Shown here piece after piece: positions 1-7,056 of a stretch of DNA of 7,482 nt (position 1 is its first letter; every line of letters begins with the position of its first letter). Made by a program: the position numbers and the translations under genes. The stretch comes from an uncultured Synechococcus sp. (GTDB lineage Bacteria > Cyanobacteriota > Cyanobacteriia > PCC-6307 > Cyanobiaceae). Under the pieces are notes generated by a model. The model saw only the letters and a program-made list of their open reading frames with translations, ran no database searches and was not told the origin of the DNA. The stretch covers positions 1 through 7,482 of the forward strand of contig CAJWAH010000064.1 of assembly GCA_913020095.1 (NCBI GenBank), written 5' to 3'.

Positions 1-447
1 GGCCTCGTCGTAGATCGAAAACTGCTTGGTCCAGCTCAGCCCCTCAACATCCTTGAATTTGTCGATGTCGAAGCGGAGCATGCGCGCGAAGAGGGCATGG
101 AAGGTGCCGATCCACAGCTCCTTGGTCACCTCCCTGTAGATACGGGAGCGCAGCTGGCGCTGCTCAACTGGCGGCAGGGTGCTCCAGGGCTGCCCAAATT
201 GACTCTGGGCCAAACGCTGGGCCAGCAAGAGCTCCAGCCTCTCCTTCATCTCCCGGGCCGCCTTATTCGTAAAGGTGACTGCCAGGATCTGAGCCGGATC
301 GGCGCCATGCTCGCCAATCAAGTGGGCAATGCGATGGGTGAGGGCCCGCGTCTTGCCACTACCAGCTCCCGCCACCACGAGCAGCGGCCCCTCGTGATGA
401 TCGACCGCCCGGCGCTGGGCATCGTTGAGGCCGGCGAGAAAACTCAT
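1..447 (-). CDS. uvrD: UvrD/PcrA-type superfamily I DNA helicase, N-terminal part (partial)
   Basis: ATP-dependent 3'-5' DNA helicase of superfamily 1A, the family acting in nucleotide excision repair, mismatch repair and removal of proteins from DNA. Only the first 149 residues (part of domain 1A) lie in the window; the gene continues off the left edge. Visible motifs: Q-motif LNDAQRRAV (residues 7-15), Walker A GAGSGKT (27-33, with K32 and T33), motif Ia AVTFTNKAAREMKER (56-70) and motif Ib GTFHALFARMLR (114-125). The spacing between motifs Ia and Ib is longer than in E. coli UvrD; the extra stretch, about residues 71-111, is Gln/Leu/Arg-rich. The ATG at 447 gives the expected start a few residues before the Q-motif, although no good Shine-Dalgarno precedes it. 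It is divergent from the membrane protein at 528. Family assignment is firm; the choice between UvrD and PcrA is only naming. Confidence 0.96.
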   Translation of the reverse strand, partial: MSFLAGLNDAQRRAVDHHEGPLLVVAGAGSGKTRALTHRIAHLIGEHGADPAQILAVTFTNKAAREMKERLELLLAQRLAQSQFGQPWSTLPPVEQRQLRSRIYREVTKELWIGTFHALFARMLRFDIDKFKDVEGLSWTKQFSIYDEA

Positions 448-527
448 GGCAAGAGGCTATCGCTCATGCCCCGCAGTGGAACCCGGCGTAGCCTCCTGCT
501 CACCCAGGCTGCACGAAAGGGCTTTCT
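448..527. other. Divergent intergenic gap between the helicase and the membrane protein gene
   Basis: This 80-bp spacer must hold at least part of the 5' regions of two divergent genes. GAAAGG at 515-520 sits 7 nt before the GTG at 528 and is a plausible ribosome binding site for the plus-strand gene. I see no convincing -35/-10 pair on either strand and no strong inverted repeat. Confidence 0.5.
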
Positions 528-2303
528 GTGCACATTCCTCCTTCGCTGCAACCACCGCAATCCATGCGCTGGCTGCTGGTGAGCTGCGGGCTGATTGGTT
601 TGACCGCCATTGCCATCACGGTTGGGCTGATGGTTGGCTTCAGCGCGCTTCCCGCACCGACTTCCTCGGCAGGTCAACAGCTGCTGCGCAACTACAACCA
701 CCTCTCCCATGGAGTGGTACTTGCCAGCGTCGGTCTAGGCCTGATCGGTCTTTTGATATGGGCACTGAGCCAACCCGCAGACAGCGCACATCAGCCATCT
801 CAGGCACACAAGCCGCTGGGCACACAAGCCATGCGCTGGTGTCGCCACCACCCGCTGCTGCTAATCGTGTTCATCGCCTACGGGGTGGTGATGGTGCAAC
901 ACACCTCTGGCTTTTACCCGGAATTGCAGGGCTGGTTGAGAGACATCCACAACGGCCAACTGATCAACCCCTTCCAGCTACGCGATGGCTTGATCAATGA
1001 AACGATGCGGGCCAATAGCTTTCGCTTCTTTCCGCTCGCCCACCAGGACCTACACCTCCTCAGTTGGCTCACGCCCTACGTGAAGGTATGGAGCCTGGTG
1101 AGCGCCCTGGAACTAGTGGCGATCGTGCTGCTGGCCAACCGAGCGATGAGCACTCTGAGCGGAGGGAGCGAATGGCCTGGACAGCTTTGGCTGATCAGCT
1201 TGCTGCTGCTGTTCCATCCCGCCACCGGCTGGGCCTTTTTCCAACTGATCTACAGCGAACGGTTGCTCACCCTGTTGTTCAGCCTGTTCATCTGCGCGGT
1301 CCTGGAGCATCAACGCACTGAAAGTCGCCACTCTTTCGCGCTTGCTTTTGGCTGTGCGCTCGTGGGGCTGTTCGTCAAAGACATCGCCGTCATTCTGTTC
1401 GTAGCGCCTGCGATCTTCACGCTGATGCTGGCTGCCAGCAGGCGAGACCCTGGGGAGCGACAGTCTTACGCCCTGGAGTGGTGGCTGTGTGGTCTCAGCG
1501 TCGTGACCATCGCCGCCTACCTGGTGCTCAGCCTGCTGCCAAGCCTGTATGGAGGAAGCCATGGCTTTGCCAACAGCGACCGCCTAACGCTGATCGCTGA
1601 TTGGCGCCTACTGGCGCTGACCCTGTTCAGCCTCACTCGCTGGCTGCTGATCGTGCGTGACCGCTGCAAGGCCAACTTGCTCGATGCACTCAACCTCGGA
1701 GCTCTGGCTTACGCCGCCGCGCTATTCCTCAGTGTGGGCTACCCCTACGAGAGCTTCTGGACCCTGCCAGTGCAGCTGGTCACCGTGCTGGATCTGGCTT
1801 TGATCTGGAGCCGATGGGCTGCACCGGCGCTGAACCGCAAAACCACACCAGCCTTCGTGGGTGCTTTTGGCATCGCCCTCAGTGCCGGGGTGCTGGCGCT
1901 GGAGAGCGGGCAAGCGCAAACCTTCAGCAAACGGATCGGCAAGATTCAGGTGAACCAGCAGAAATGGCGCACCACCTTCGAAAAGCTGGAAGCGCTCCTC
2001 AACAAACGGCGCAGAGCCGGAGAACCGCGCAACCTGATCTTCATGCAGACCTGGTTCGGACGTGCCGAATATGAGCGCCTTCCCTATGAAAGGCTGATCG
2101 AACTCGACCCAGTGACCCGCACCTATTCCGTGGTGGATGGCATCGGTCGTGGAAGGCGATACCGACCCCAGCCTGGGGATCTACTGGCCAACATCGACAA
2201 ACGCAAGCTCACGGTGCTGGGAGACGAAAGTAGCCGTTACGCAGAGGTTTATCGCTTCCGGCCCGGGATGAACTACGGAGCCATTTATGAACGCCAACCC
2301 TGA
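528..2303 (+). CDS. Polytopic membrane protein of unknown function, possibly a GT-C-like glycosyltransferase
   Basis: I do not recognise this 591-residue protein by family. Hydrophobic segments suggest about 11-12 membrane helices, roughly at residues 14-40, 60-81, 108-126, 185-205, 219-236, 240-259, 270-303 (two), 317-340, 358-376, 388-405, 410-428 and 441-458. A soluble, Arg/Lys-rich tail follows (about 460-591). The long loop at about 127-184 holds conserved-looking polar residues (RFFPL.HQDLH, about 166-176) and precedes a helix, a layout reminiscent of the first outer loop of GT-C enzymes; YSERL (242-246) and FVKD (282-285) are other candidate functional spots. The tail ends in a YAEVYRF pattern resembling the YAQV.R end of the family-39 protein encoded at 3211-4716. 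The start is GTG at 528, supported by GAAAGG 7 nt upstream; ATG at 564 is the alternative but has no such site. The stop lies 14 bp from that of the convergent sulfotransferase gene. A role in surface-glycan synthesis is inferred from topology and neighbours only. Confidence 0.85.
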   Translation: MHIPPSLQPPQSMRWLLVSCGLIGLTAIAITVGLMVGFSALPAPTSSAGQQLLRNYNHLSHGVVLASVGLGLIGLLIWALSQPADSAHQPSQAHKPLGTQAMRWCRHHPLLLIVFIAYGVVMVQHTSGFYPELQGWLRDIHNGQLINPFQLRDGLINETMRANSFRFFPLAHQDLHLLSWLTPYVKVWSLVSALELVAIVLLANRAMSTLSGGSEWPGQLWLISLLLLFHPATGWAFFQLIYSERLLTLLFSLFICAVLEHQRTESRHSFALAFGCALVGLFVKDIAVILFVAPAIFTLMLAASRRDPGERQSYALEWWLCGLSVVTIAAYLVLSLLPSLYGGSHGFANSDRLTLIADWRLLALTLFSLTRWLLIVRDRCKANLLDALNLGALAYAAALFLSVGYPYESFWTLPVQLVTVLDLALIWSRWAAPALNRKTTPAFVGAFGIALSAGVLALESGQAQTFSKRIGKIQVNQQKWRTTFEKLEALLNKRRRAGEPRNLIFMQTWFGRAEYERLPYERLIELDPVTRTYSVVDGIGRGRRYRPQPGDLLANIDKRKLTVLGDESSRYAEVYRFRPGMNYGAIYERQP

Positions 2304-2317
2304 ACGGGGCTGGTCGC
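2304..2317. other. 14-bp gap between convergent stop codons
   Basis: The plus-strand membrane protein gene and the minus-strand operon stop 14 bp apart. There is no room for a separate terminator, so transcripts from each side probably run into the other gene's 3' end. A weak hairpin, CGGCT (2339-2343) with AGCCG (2352-2356), lies inside the sulfotransferase gene but has no T-tract. Confidence 0.5.
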
Positions 2318-3208
2318 TCAAGGGAAGGGAGACACCCCCGGCTTGATCCAGAGCCGCAGCCTCCGAAACAGCCAGGCGGAACGCAGACGCACAGGCAACG
2401 TCCATACCAACACCCCCATTTTCTGGGAGAACGAGAGTTGCCGGCGCCAGCTCTGATCCAGCCGAATCTGATCGGAATGACCAAACCGCATGTCATTGCC
2501 GTGAATGTCACGGCGAATCCCATCACGCCACTGGAACTGCCCCTCTTCAAGAGGAAGCCCAAGCCATTCCATCACCCGCGCCATTTCTTCACGCGGTTGT
2601 GCAGCGAGCCGCTCGTAATACACCCTGAGCGCCTGAACACCATGCAGCCTTTCACGGGTGAGAAAAAACAAGCGGGTGTAGTTGTAAGCCGCGCTCCTGA
2701 GCTGATCTCCACGTTTCCGAGCACTGTTCATCGAGCCAAAGGGACCGCGATGAAGATGCACTGGATACAAGACAAAATCAGCGCCCTGAGCGTTGGCGTC
2801 GAGCAGGCGCGACAGTCGCGGCAGCGATTTGGAGGAATCAACGATCAATCCGCTACCACTCACCGCCGCGATCGCAGTGAATAACGCCTGGTTGTGGCGG
2901 AGGAATGTGGCATCATCCCCGTCATCCCCGAGCACAAGCTGATCTAAAGGACGACCCACTGCCTCGATCACGTGCTGCTGTACCTGGCTCCAAAAGGGGC
3001 ACTGATCCGGCGCCATGCGATGGCAGCTACACAAACGCCTCGTGGGATCTGGATTCGTGAGCATCTTCAGCTCACCGGCACTCACCACCTGGCTGTGACC
3101 ACTCACCAGCAACGACAACAGCGTGGAACCGCTGTGGCCTCGACTCGTGATGTAAAGCACTCGAGGCTTCTGGGGCTGCTGGCGCAGCGGCGGCGTCACT
3201 TCCGGCAT
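2318..3208 (-). CDS. PAPS-dependent sulfotransferase family protein
   Basis: Predicted to transfer sulfate from 3'-phosphoadenosine-5'-phosphosulfate to an acceptor, probably a glycan or glycolipid given its neighbours. In the 296-residue form the 5'-phosphosulfate loop is TSRGHSGSTLL (21-31) after a short beta-strand (RVLYI). G45-E46 matches the GE dipeptide of tyrosylprotein-sulfotransferase-like enzymes, whose Glu is catalytic. A Cys cluster CSC...C.FW (60-73) recurs in bacterial members of this family. DSSK is at 124-127, and the 3'-phosphate site is HRGPFGSMNSARKRG (153-167, with R154 and S162). A YERL..P...... GLP segment lies toward the C-terminus. There is no membrane helix, so it is cytoplasmic or peripheral. 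It is last in the four-gene run: ATG at 3208 follows the upstream TGA (3213-3211) by 2 nt. An upstream ATG at 3307 would add 33 low-complexity residues overlapping the previous gene and is unlikely; length and loop position fit the 3208 start. The acceptor is unknown. Confidence 0.9.
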   Translation of the reverse strand: MPEVTPPLRQQPQKPRVLYITSRGHSGSTLLSLLVSGHSQVVSAGELKMLTNPDPTRRLCSCHRMAPDQCPFWSQVQQHVIEAVGRPLDQLVLGDDGDDATFLRHNQALFTAIAAVSGSGLIVDSSKSLPRLSRLLDANAQGADFVLYPVHLHRGPFGSMNSARKRGDQLRSAAYNYTRLFFLTRERLHGVQALRVYYERLAAQPREEMARVMEWLGLPLEEGQFQWRDGIRRDIHGNDMRFGHSDQIRLDQSWRRQLSFSQKMGVLVWTLPVRLRSAWLFRRLRLWIKPGVSPFP

Positions 3209-3210
3209 CG

Positions 3211-4716
3211 TCAGCGATGCTCTGAATGTAGAGGTGTGACCAGGCGGCAACGCTGCACCTGGGCATAGGGCGAGGCACCGACGTCGGCGATCTCTGCCGT
3301 TTGGCAACGGTAGCCAGCACCTTCAGCCCGCCTCCGCAACACGGTCAGCCGCGGCCGCGCCCCCTTGGCATCTCCACTGTCTGCCAGCCAGAGGTGGTGC
3401 GGCAATGCATCTGAGACCAGCAATTGATCCAACTCTGAAGTCCCACCCCAGGAGCGCGCGGGCTGGGCCATCCGACCAGCCGCCACCTCCATCTGGTCAC
3501 TGAGGTTGAACAGCCGCTCGCGCCGGGAGAAGCGATGGGACTCTTCAGCCAAAGCACGACTGACCAGTTGAAACTGATCGGCTTCCCTCGCTCCATGGCC
3601 ATTCAGCGACGGATCCAACTCAGAGAAGCTGTGCCACCACCAACTGCACAACAATGCCCCCAGGGCGACAAAGGCGCCAACCCGCCCGCGAGCGTTGAAC
3701 GGCAACGCCGCCAGTCGCACCGCAAGCCAGGGCACGAACGCCGGCAACAGCACCACGAAATAACGGCTGAAAGCAAGCGGTTTCCAGAAGGAGATCATCA
3801 GCACAGCCACCACCATCAACATTGAGGGGATCAAGCCGCTGGAATCCGCTAAGCCGATCTTCTGCCCAGCGTGTTTTTCCTGCTTCGGATCAGCCAGCTC
3901 TCGCTGCAATCCAAAACAGGCAATCACAGCAGCCGCAAGCACCAACAGGGCAAGTTTGGGTAGAGGCCAGAACCCGAGTGCTCGAGCCAGGGTGTCTTCC
4001 AGGAGAGCGAAATCCGGTCGACCGATCCAGGAACCTGTGCCACTGCGCATCAGATAGGTCGATGCCTGCAGCATCCAGACCAGCGCAGGAATCAGTGCCA
4101 AGGCTGCGGTGAAGGCGGCACGGGGCCGTCGCTGCCAAGCATCCCAGCAAACGGTGGCGGCGAAGAGAAACAGACCGTAGTAGTGGGTGAGTGCCGCCAA
4201 GGCCACGCTGAGGCCATAGGCCAGCCATTGGCTGCGCTGACGCCACCACCAGGCCAGGGCCACGAGCAACACCAACAGGGCATACCCCTTGCCCTCGATT
4301 GCAAAACGCACGGGGTAAGGAGAGCAAAAGGCCATCAGAGCCGCCGCGGCCAGCGCCAACCGTGGCCTTGCCCATGCCTGCTGGCGAGCCAAGGCGCCTG
4401 CCTGGGCCGTGATCACCAAACCCCCGAACACATAGGCCAGCCAAGAAAAGAGGCGAAGCGTGACCGCTGAAGGCGGCAGCAACTGGCCCCATAACCAGAT
4501 CAACGTGTAATAGAGGGGGGGATGCGTGTCCTGACGGAGCATCGCCAGCAAAGCCTCATAACTGGGCTGAAAACTCTTGCCGATGGTGTAAAGCTCGTCG
4601 CTCCACAAGCCAGTGGAATCAATCAGGGCCAGAGCTCTCAAAGCAAAGGCGCTGCCGATCAGCACCACCAAACTCGTCCCCCAACGCAGCAGACCAGGGC
4701 GCGATGGCCTCGTCAT
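3211..4716 (-). CDS. Family-39-type (GT-C) membrane glycosyltransferase
   Basis: Integral membrane glycosyltransferase of the ArnT/PMT-like GT39 group, expected to move a sugar from a polyprenyl phosphate carrier to an acceptor on the outer side of the cytoplasmic membrane. The 501-residue product has one N-terminal helix (about 12-32), then the first outer loop with D40-E41 (LWSDELYT), the family's catalytic acidic site, and D63.HPPLYY (63-70), a strong signature. Further marks are RFAIEGKGYALL (137-148), where EGK replaces the more usual EAR, and LTHYYGLFLF (176-185). About ten helices precede a soluble C-terminal region from roughly residue 395. ATG at 4716 overlaps the tRNA nucleotidyltransferase stop as ATGA, and GGAGG (4728-4724) lies 7 nt upstream, an excellent site. 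The longer frame from 4965 would add 83 Gly/Ala-rich residues antisense-like to a conserved gene and is rejected. Donor sugar and acceptor are unknown. Confidence 0.92.
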   Translation of the reverse strand: MTRPSRPGLLRWGTSLVVLIGSAFALRALALIDSTGLWSDELYTIGKSFQPSYEALLAMLRQDTHPPLYYTLIWLWGQLLPPSAVTLRLFSWLAYVFGGLVITAQAGALARQQAWARPRLALAAAALMAFCSPYPVRFAIEGKGYALLVLLVALAWWWRQRSQWLAYGLSVALAALTHYYGLFLFAATVCWDAWQRRPRAAFTAALALIPALVWMLQASTYLMRSGTGSWIGRPDFALLEDTLARALGFWPLPKLALLVLAAAVIACFGLQRELADPKQEKHAGQKIGLADSSGLIPSMLMVVAVLMISFWKPLAFSRYFVVLLPAFVPWLAVRLAALPFNARGRVGAFVALGALLCSWWWHSFSELDPSLNGHGAREADQFQLVSRALAEESHRFSRRERLFNLSDQMEVAAGRMAQPARSWGGTSELDQLLVSDALPHHLWLADSGDAKGARPRLTVLRRRAEGAGYRCQTAEIADVGASPYAQVQRCRLVTPLHSEHR

Positions 4717-5963
4717 CGCATCGCCTCCAATCGCTGCAAACGAGACCGACGCAGCGCCTCCCCCAATTGAGGGCCAGGCTGCAAGCCGGATGCGATCAAC
4801 TCCCGGGCCGTCTGGGGCGGTTTCACATGACGCCAGCGCCCCCACCAACGCAGCAACGGTCGCCAGCACGTTCCAGCCCGGGCCACCTCCAAGGCAACCA
4901 CCTCCGGGCTCCACGGTTTCGCCTCCAGCGCTTCGCTCCATTGCGCAGCGCTCCAGCCTTGCCAAGGCTGTTGCAACACCTCCAGCGTCAACCAGTCTTG
5001 CAAGTGCTTCAGTTGCTCGAGCCAGCGTTGCTGTTGCAGGGGCAGTTGCAGGCGCTGGGCCAGGGCCAGAGGGGTCTGGCTAGCAGCGACGAACACACAC
5101 AACAACGGCAGCCCCAAACGATCGGCCCTGTGCAAACGCCGCATCAACAAGCCGTCGCTCTGCAACTGCGAATCCAGCAGAGACAGAGCGCCCCAGCTCT
5201 GCAAATGCATCAGCGCCTGACGCCAGGGTTCGCGGCCAAACAACACATCAAGCTCCATGCGCAGGCGCGTGCCGAGAGCCGGCGGCACAGCATCAGGCCT
5301 GTCTCCAGGGCGCCAGGACCAGGGCCACTCCGCCACGGTGCGCTGCAGCTGTTCGAGCGCCTGCGGCGCCAGGCGAAAGTTGAGACGGGCGGCATAACGC
5401 GCTCCTCGGAACACCCGGGTGGGATCGTCCTGCACACTTCCTGCATGTAGGAAGTTCAGCTGCCGGATTGCCAAGTCACTCTGACCGCCATGGAGATCAA
5501 GCAACTCCGGTTCAGCTTCTGCCAGCGGCAGCACGAGGGCCATCGCATTCACGGTGAAATCCCGGCGGGCCAGGTCATCACGCAACAGCCCGGGCTCGAC
5601 CAACGGATTCTCCCCAGGCGCGGGATAGCACTCACGACGGGCACGGGCCAGATCCAATAACACTCCATCCAGCACCATCTCGACCGTGCCGAAACTGCCA
5701 TGCACCCGAAGCTCCGACACCCTTGTCTCGCCGAGGCGCCGACGCAGAGAGGTCGCCAATTGCTCACTGCAGCCTTCCACCACCAGATCAAGGTCCGGGA
5801 GGCTCCGCCACGGTTCGAGGTGGTGGTGATGCAACAGAGCATCACGCACAGCGCCCCCCACTAAAGCCAGACGTAAACCACCGAGAAGACGGGCTTGCTC
5901 TTGTAAGGCGTCGAGCACGCTCTCCGGGATGCCAGGCAAATGCACAGGCGGTTGATCAGCCAT
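4713..5963 (-). CDS. cca: Class II CCA tRNA nucleotidyltransferase / poly(A) polymerase family protein
   Basis: Adds or repairs the 3'-terminal CCA (or part of it) of tRNA from CTP and ATP in the cytoplasm. The 416-residue sequence has the class II head: LVGGAVRD (34-41), the metal-binding DLD (D57, D59), DLARARRE (104-111) followed by YPAPGE.P, the RRDFTVNAMA motif (133-142) that contacts the nucleotide, and DDPTRVFRGARYAARL (179-194), equivalent to the EDxxR template motif. The rest is a Leu/Gln/Trp-rich helical neck, body and tail. A four-His run (45-48) sits in the loop between VRD and DLD. Length fits the family. ATG at 5963 has GGAG (5974-5971) 7 nt upstream and overlaps the glycosyltransferase stop by 8 nt; the gene's own TGA overlaps the next ATG. 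Some bacteria, including cyanobacteria, split the work between CC-adding and A-adding enzymes; which type this is cannot be decided by eye. Confidence 0.95.
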   Translation of the reverse strand: MADQPPVHLPGIPESVLDALQEQARLLGGLRLALVGGAVRDALLHHHHLEPWRSLPDLDLVVEGCSEQLATSLRRRLGETRVSELRVHGSFGTVEMVLDGVLLDLARARRECYPAPGENPLVEPGLLRDDLARRDFTVNAMALVLPLAEAEPELLDLHGGQSDLAIRQLNFLHAGSVQDDPTRVFRGARYAARLNFRLAPQALEQLQRTVAEWPWSWRPGDRPDAVPPALGTRLRMELDVLFGREPWRQALMHLQSWGALSLLDSQLQSDGLLMRRLHRADRLGLPLLCVFVAASQTPLALAQRLQLPLQQQRWLEQLKHLQDWLTLEVLQQPWQGWSAAQWSEALEAKPWSPEVVALEVARAGTCWRPLLRWWGRWRHVKPPQTARELIASGLQPGPQLGEALRRSRLQRLEAMR

Positions 5964-7056
5964 CCGATCGCTCCATGCTGCCGCCTATCAAGGATTGATC
6001 ACAGAGCTGGCGCAGTTGCAAAGCCAGACGCTCAAACTGAGCCTCCTCCAGAAAAGCCTGGCGTGCAGGGGAACAGACTCCACTCCCCAAGTCTGGATCG
6101 GCTTGGGCAGCCAGCAAACAGGCCTGAATCTGCTCGCACCAGAGCGGCGCCTCTGCCTTCAGTGGCAAATGCCAGATGCCATCCACACCGGACTGAAAGT
6201 CAGCGGCAAATCCTGTGGCCACTGAGAGCATCAAACATCCACTGACCAGACCCTCCAGAAAGGACACAGGCCCCCCTTCTTGGGCCGACACCGAGCAAAC
6301 CAGACGAGTCTGGCGATAAACCGCGCCGTAGTCGCTGTGGGGAGCATCGATCAGCTCAAGCGCAGCAGGCAGAGGATATTCACAGGCCTGCCAACCATTA
6401 CCCAGCACAGCCACACGCAGGCCCTGGTGGCTGAGCAGACCAATCAGGTCACAAAGCAGCGCATAGCGCTTGCGCTGGTGGTAGTTGCTGTTGCTGGAAC
6501 CTACGTAACGACCAACAAACAGCACATCAAAGCGACGCTGGGCCAGGGGCCGGCCAGGGAAAAACAAACGGGGGTCGTAACCGGCTGGAAAGCGATGCAA
6601 GCGCTCTGACTCCACCCCTTGCATCCTGAGCAACGCCTCCTCATGGGCATTGAGCGCCAGCACCCCATGCAGACGATTGAGATCAGGCAGACCAAGACCG
6701 ATCCGCACATGACTCATGTAGAGGATCACGCGCTCCGCTGGAATGCCGTCTCGCAACAAGCGCGGGAGATGCCCTTGGAACATCACCAGCACGAAGGCAT
6801 CCGCGCCCTCCATCATTGACGCCAGGCTGTTGCGATCCGAGGCCACCAGCAGCTCAGGGGCCTCGCCATCTCCCCAAACGCTGGTGGCGGTGAGATCACG
6901 CCAGAGGAAGTCGAGGATCCAACCCTGAGACCCTCCGGTGAGATAAGCAATCAAGCGACGGGGACCGGTGCCGGCCAATGCGCACTGCACCAGCGGTGGT
7001 CTGCGCGGCGGGGCAGGGAAGCCCAAGGCAAGCCGCAGCAGAGCACGCAATCCCAT
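5956..7056 (-). CDS. GT-B fold glycosyltransferase (GT4/family-1-like)
   Basis: Predicted cytoplasmic glycosyltransferase using a nucleotide-sugar donor. The 366-residue protein has an N-terminal acceptor half, with a short hydrophobic start followed by a basic/Pro stretch (14-20), then the interdomain segment RFPAGYDPRLFFP (155-167). The C-terminal donor-binding half opens with the strand FDVLFVGR (176-183), and the E-x7-E signature is E260-GGPVSFL-E268, continuing into GLVSGCLMLSVATGFAADF. This matches GT4-like enzymes, where the second Glu contacts the donor sugar ring. There is no convincing transmembrane helix. The ATG at 7056 is the first possible start: an in-frame TGA lies directly before it, and the only purine-rich site is GGGG about 10 nt upstream. 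It is the first gene of the four-gene minus-strand run, and its stop overlaps the cca start. The sugar transferred is unknown; a surface polysaccharide, lipopolysaccharide or glycolipid is inferred from the downstream membrane glycosyltransferase and sulfotransferase. Confidence 0.88.
   Translation of the reverse strand: MGLRALLRLALGFPAPPRRPPLVQCALAGTGPRRLIAYLTGGSQGWILDFLWRDLTATSVWGDGEAPELLVASDRNSLASMMEGADAFVLVMFQGHLPRLLRDGIPAERVILYMSHVRIGLGLPDLNRLHGVLALNAHEEALLRMQGVESERLHRFPAGYDPRLFFPGRPLAQRRFDVLFVGRYVGSSNSNYHQRKRYALLCDLIGLLSHQGLRVAVLGNGWQACEYPLPAALELIDAPHSDYGAVYRQTRLVCSVSAQEGGPVSFLEGLVSGCLMLSVATGFAADFQSGVDGIWHLPLKAEAPLWCEQIQACLLAAQADPDLGSGVCSPARQAFLEEAQFERLALQLRQLCDQSLIGGSMERSDG

Noticed and set aside
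425..1000. 191-codon plus-strand open frame overlapping the start of the membrane protein gene
   Set aside because: Low-complexity Arg/Ala/Pro composition in another frame of a clear membrane protein; no family features.
1198..1213. CTG/GCT trinucleotide run resembling a microsatellite
   Set aside because: It is a short run of Leu codons in a membrane helix, which is normal for this kind of protein.
1113..1562. 149-codon minus-strand open frame inside the membrane protein gene
   Set aside because: Composition rich in Gln, Glu and Arg is the expected complement of hydrophobic codons; no start signal or motif.
2339..2356. Hairpin CGGCT/AGCCG as a possible terminator
   Set aside because: Only a 5-bp stem with an 8-nt loop, within coding sequence and lacking a T-tract on either strand.
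2438..2884. 148-codon plus-strand open frame opposite the sulfotransferase gene
   Set aside because: It is antisense to conserved sulfotransferase motifs and has no domain-like pattern.
4704..5450. 248-codon plus-strand open frame antisense to cca
   Set aside because: It is Gln/Arg/Pro-rich with no recognisable motif, and it lies wholly opposite conserved cca codons and the start of the GT39 gene. Long antisense frames are common in GC-rich genes.
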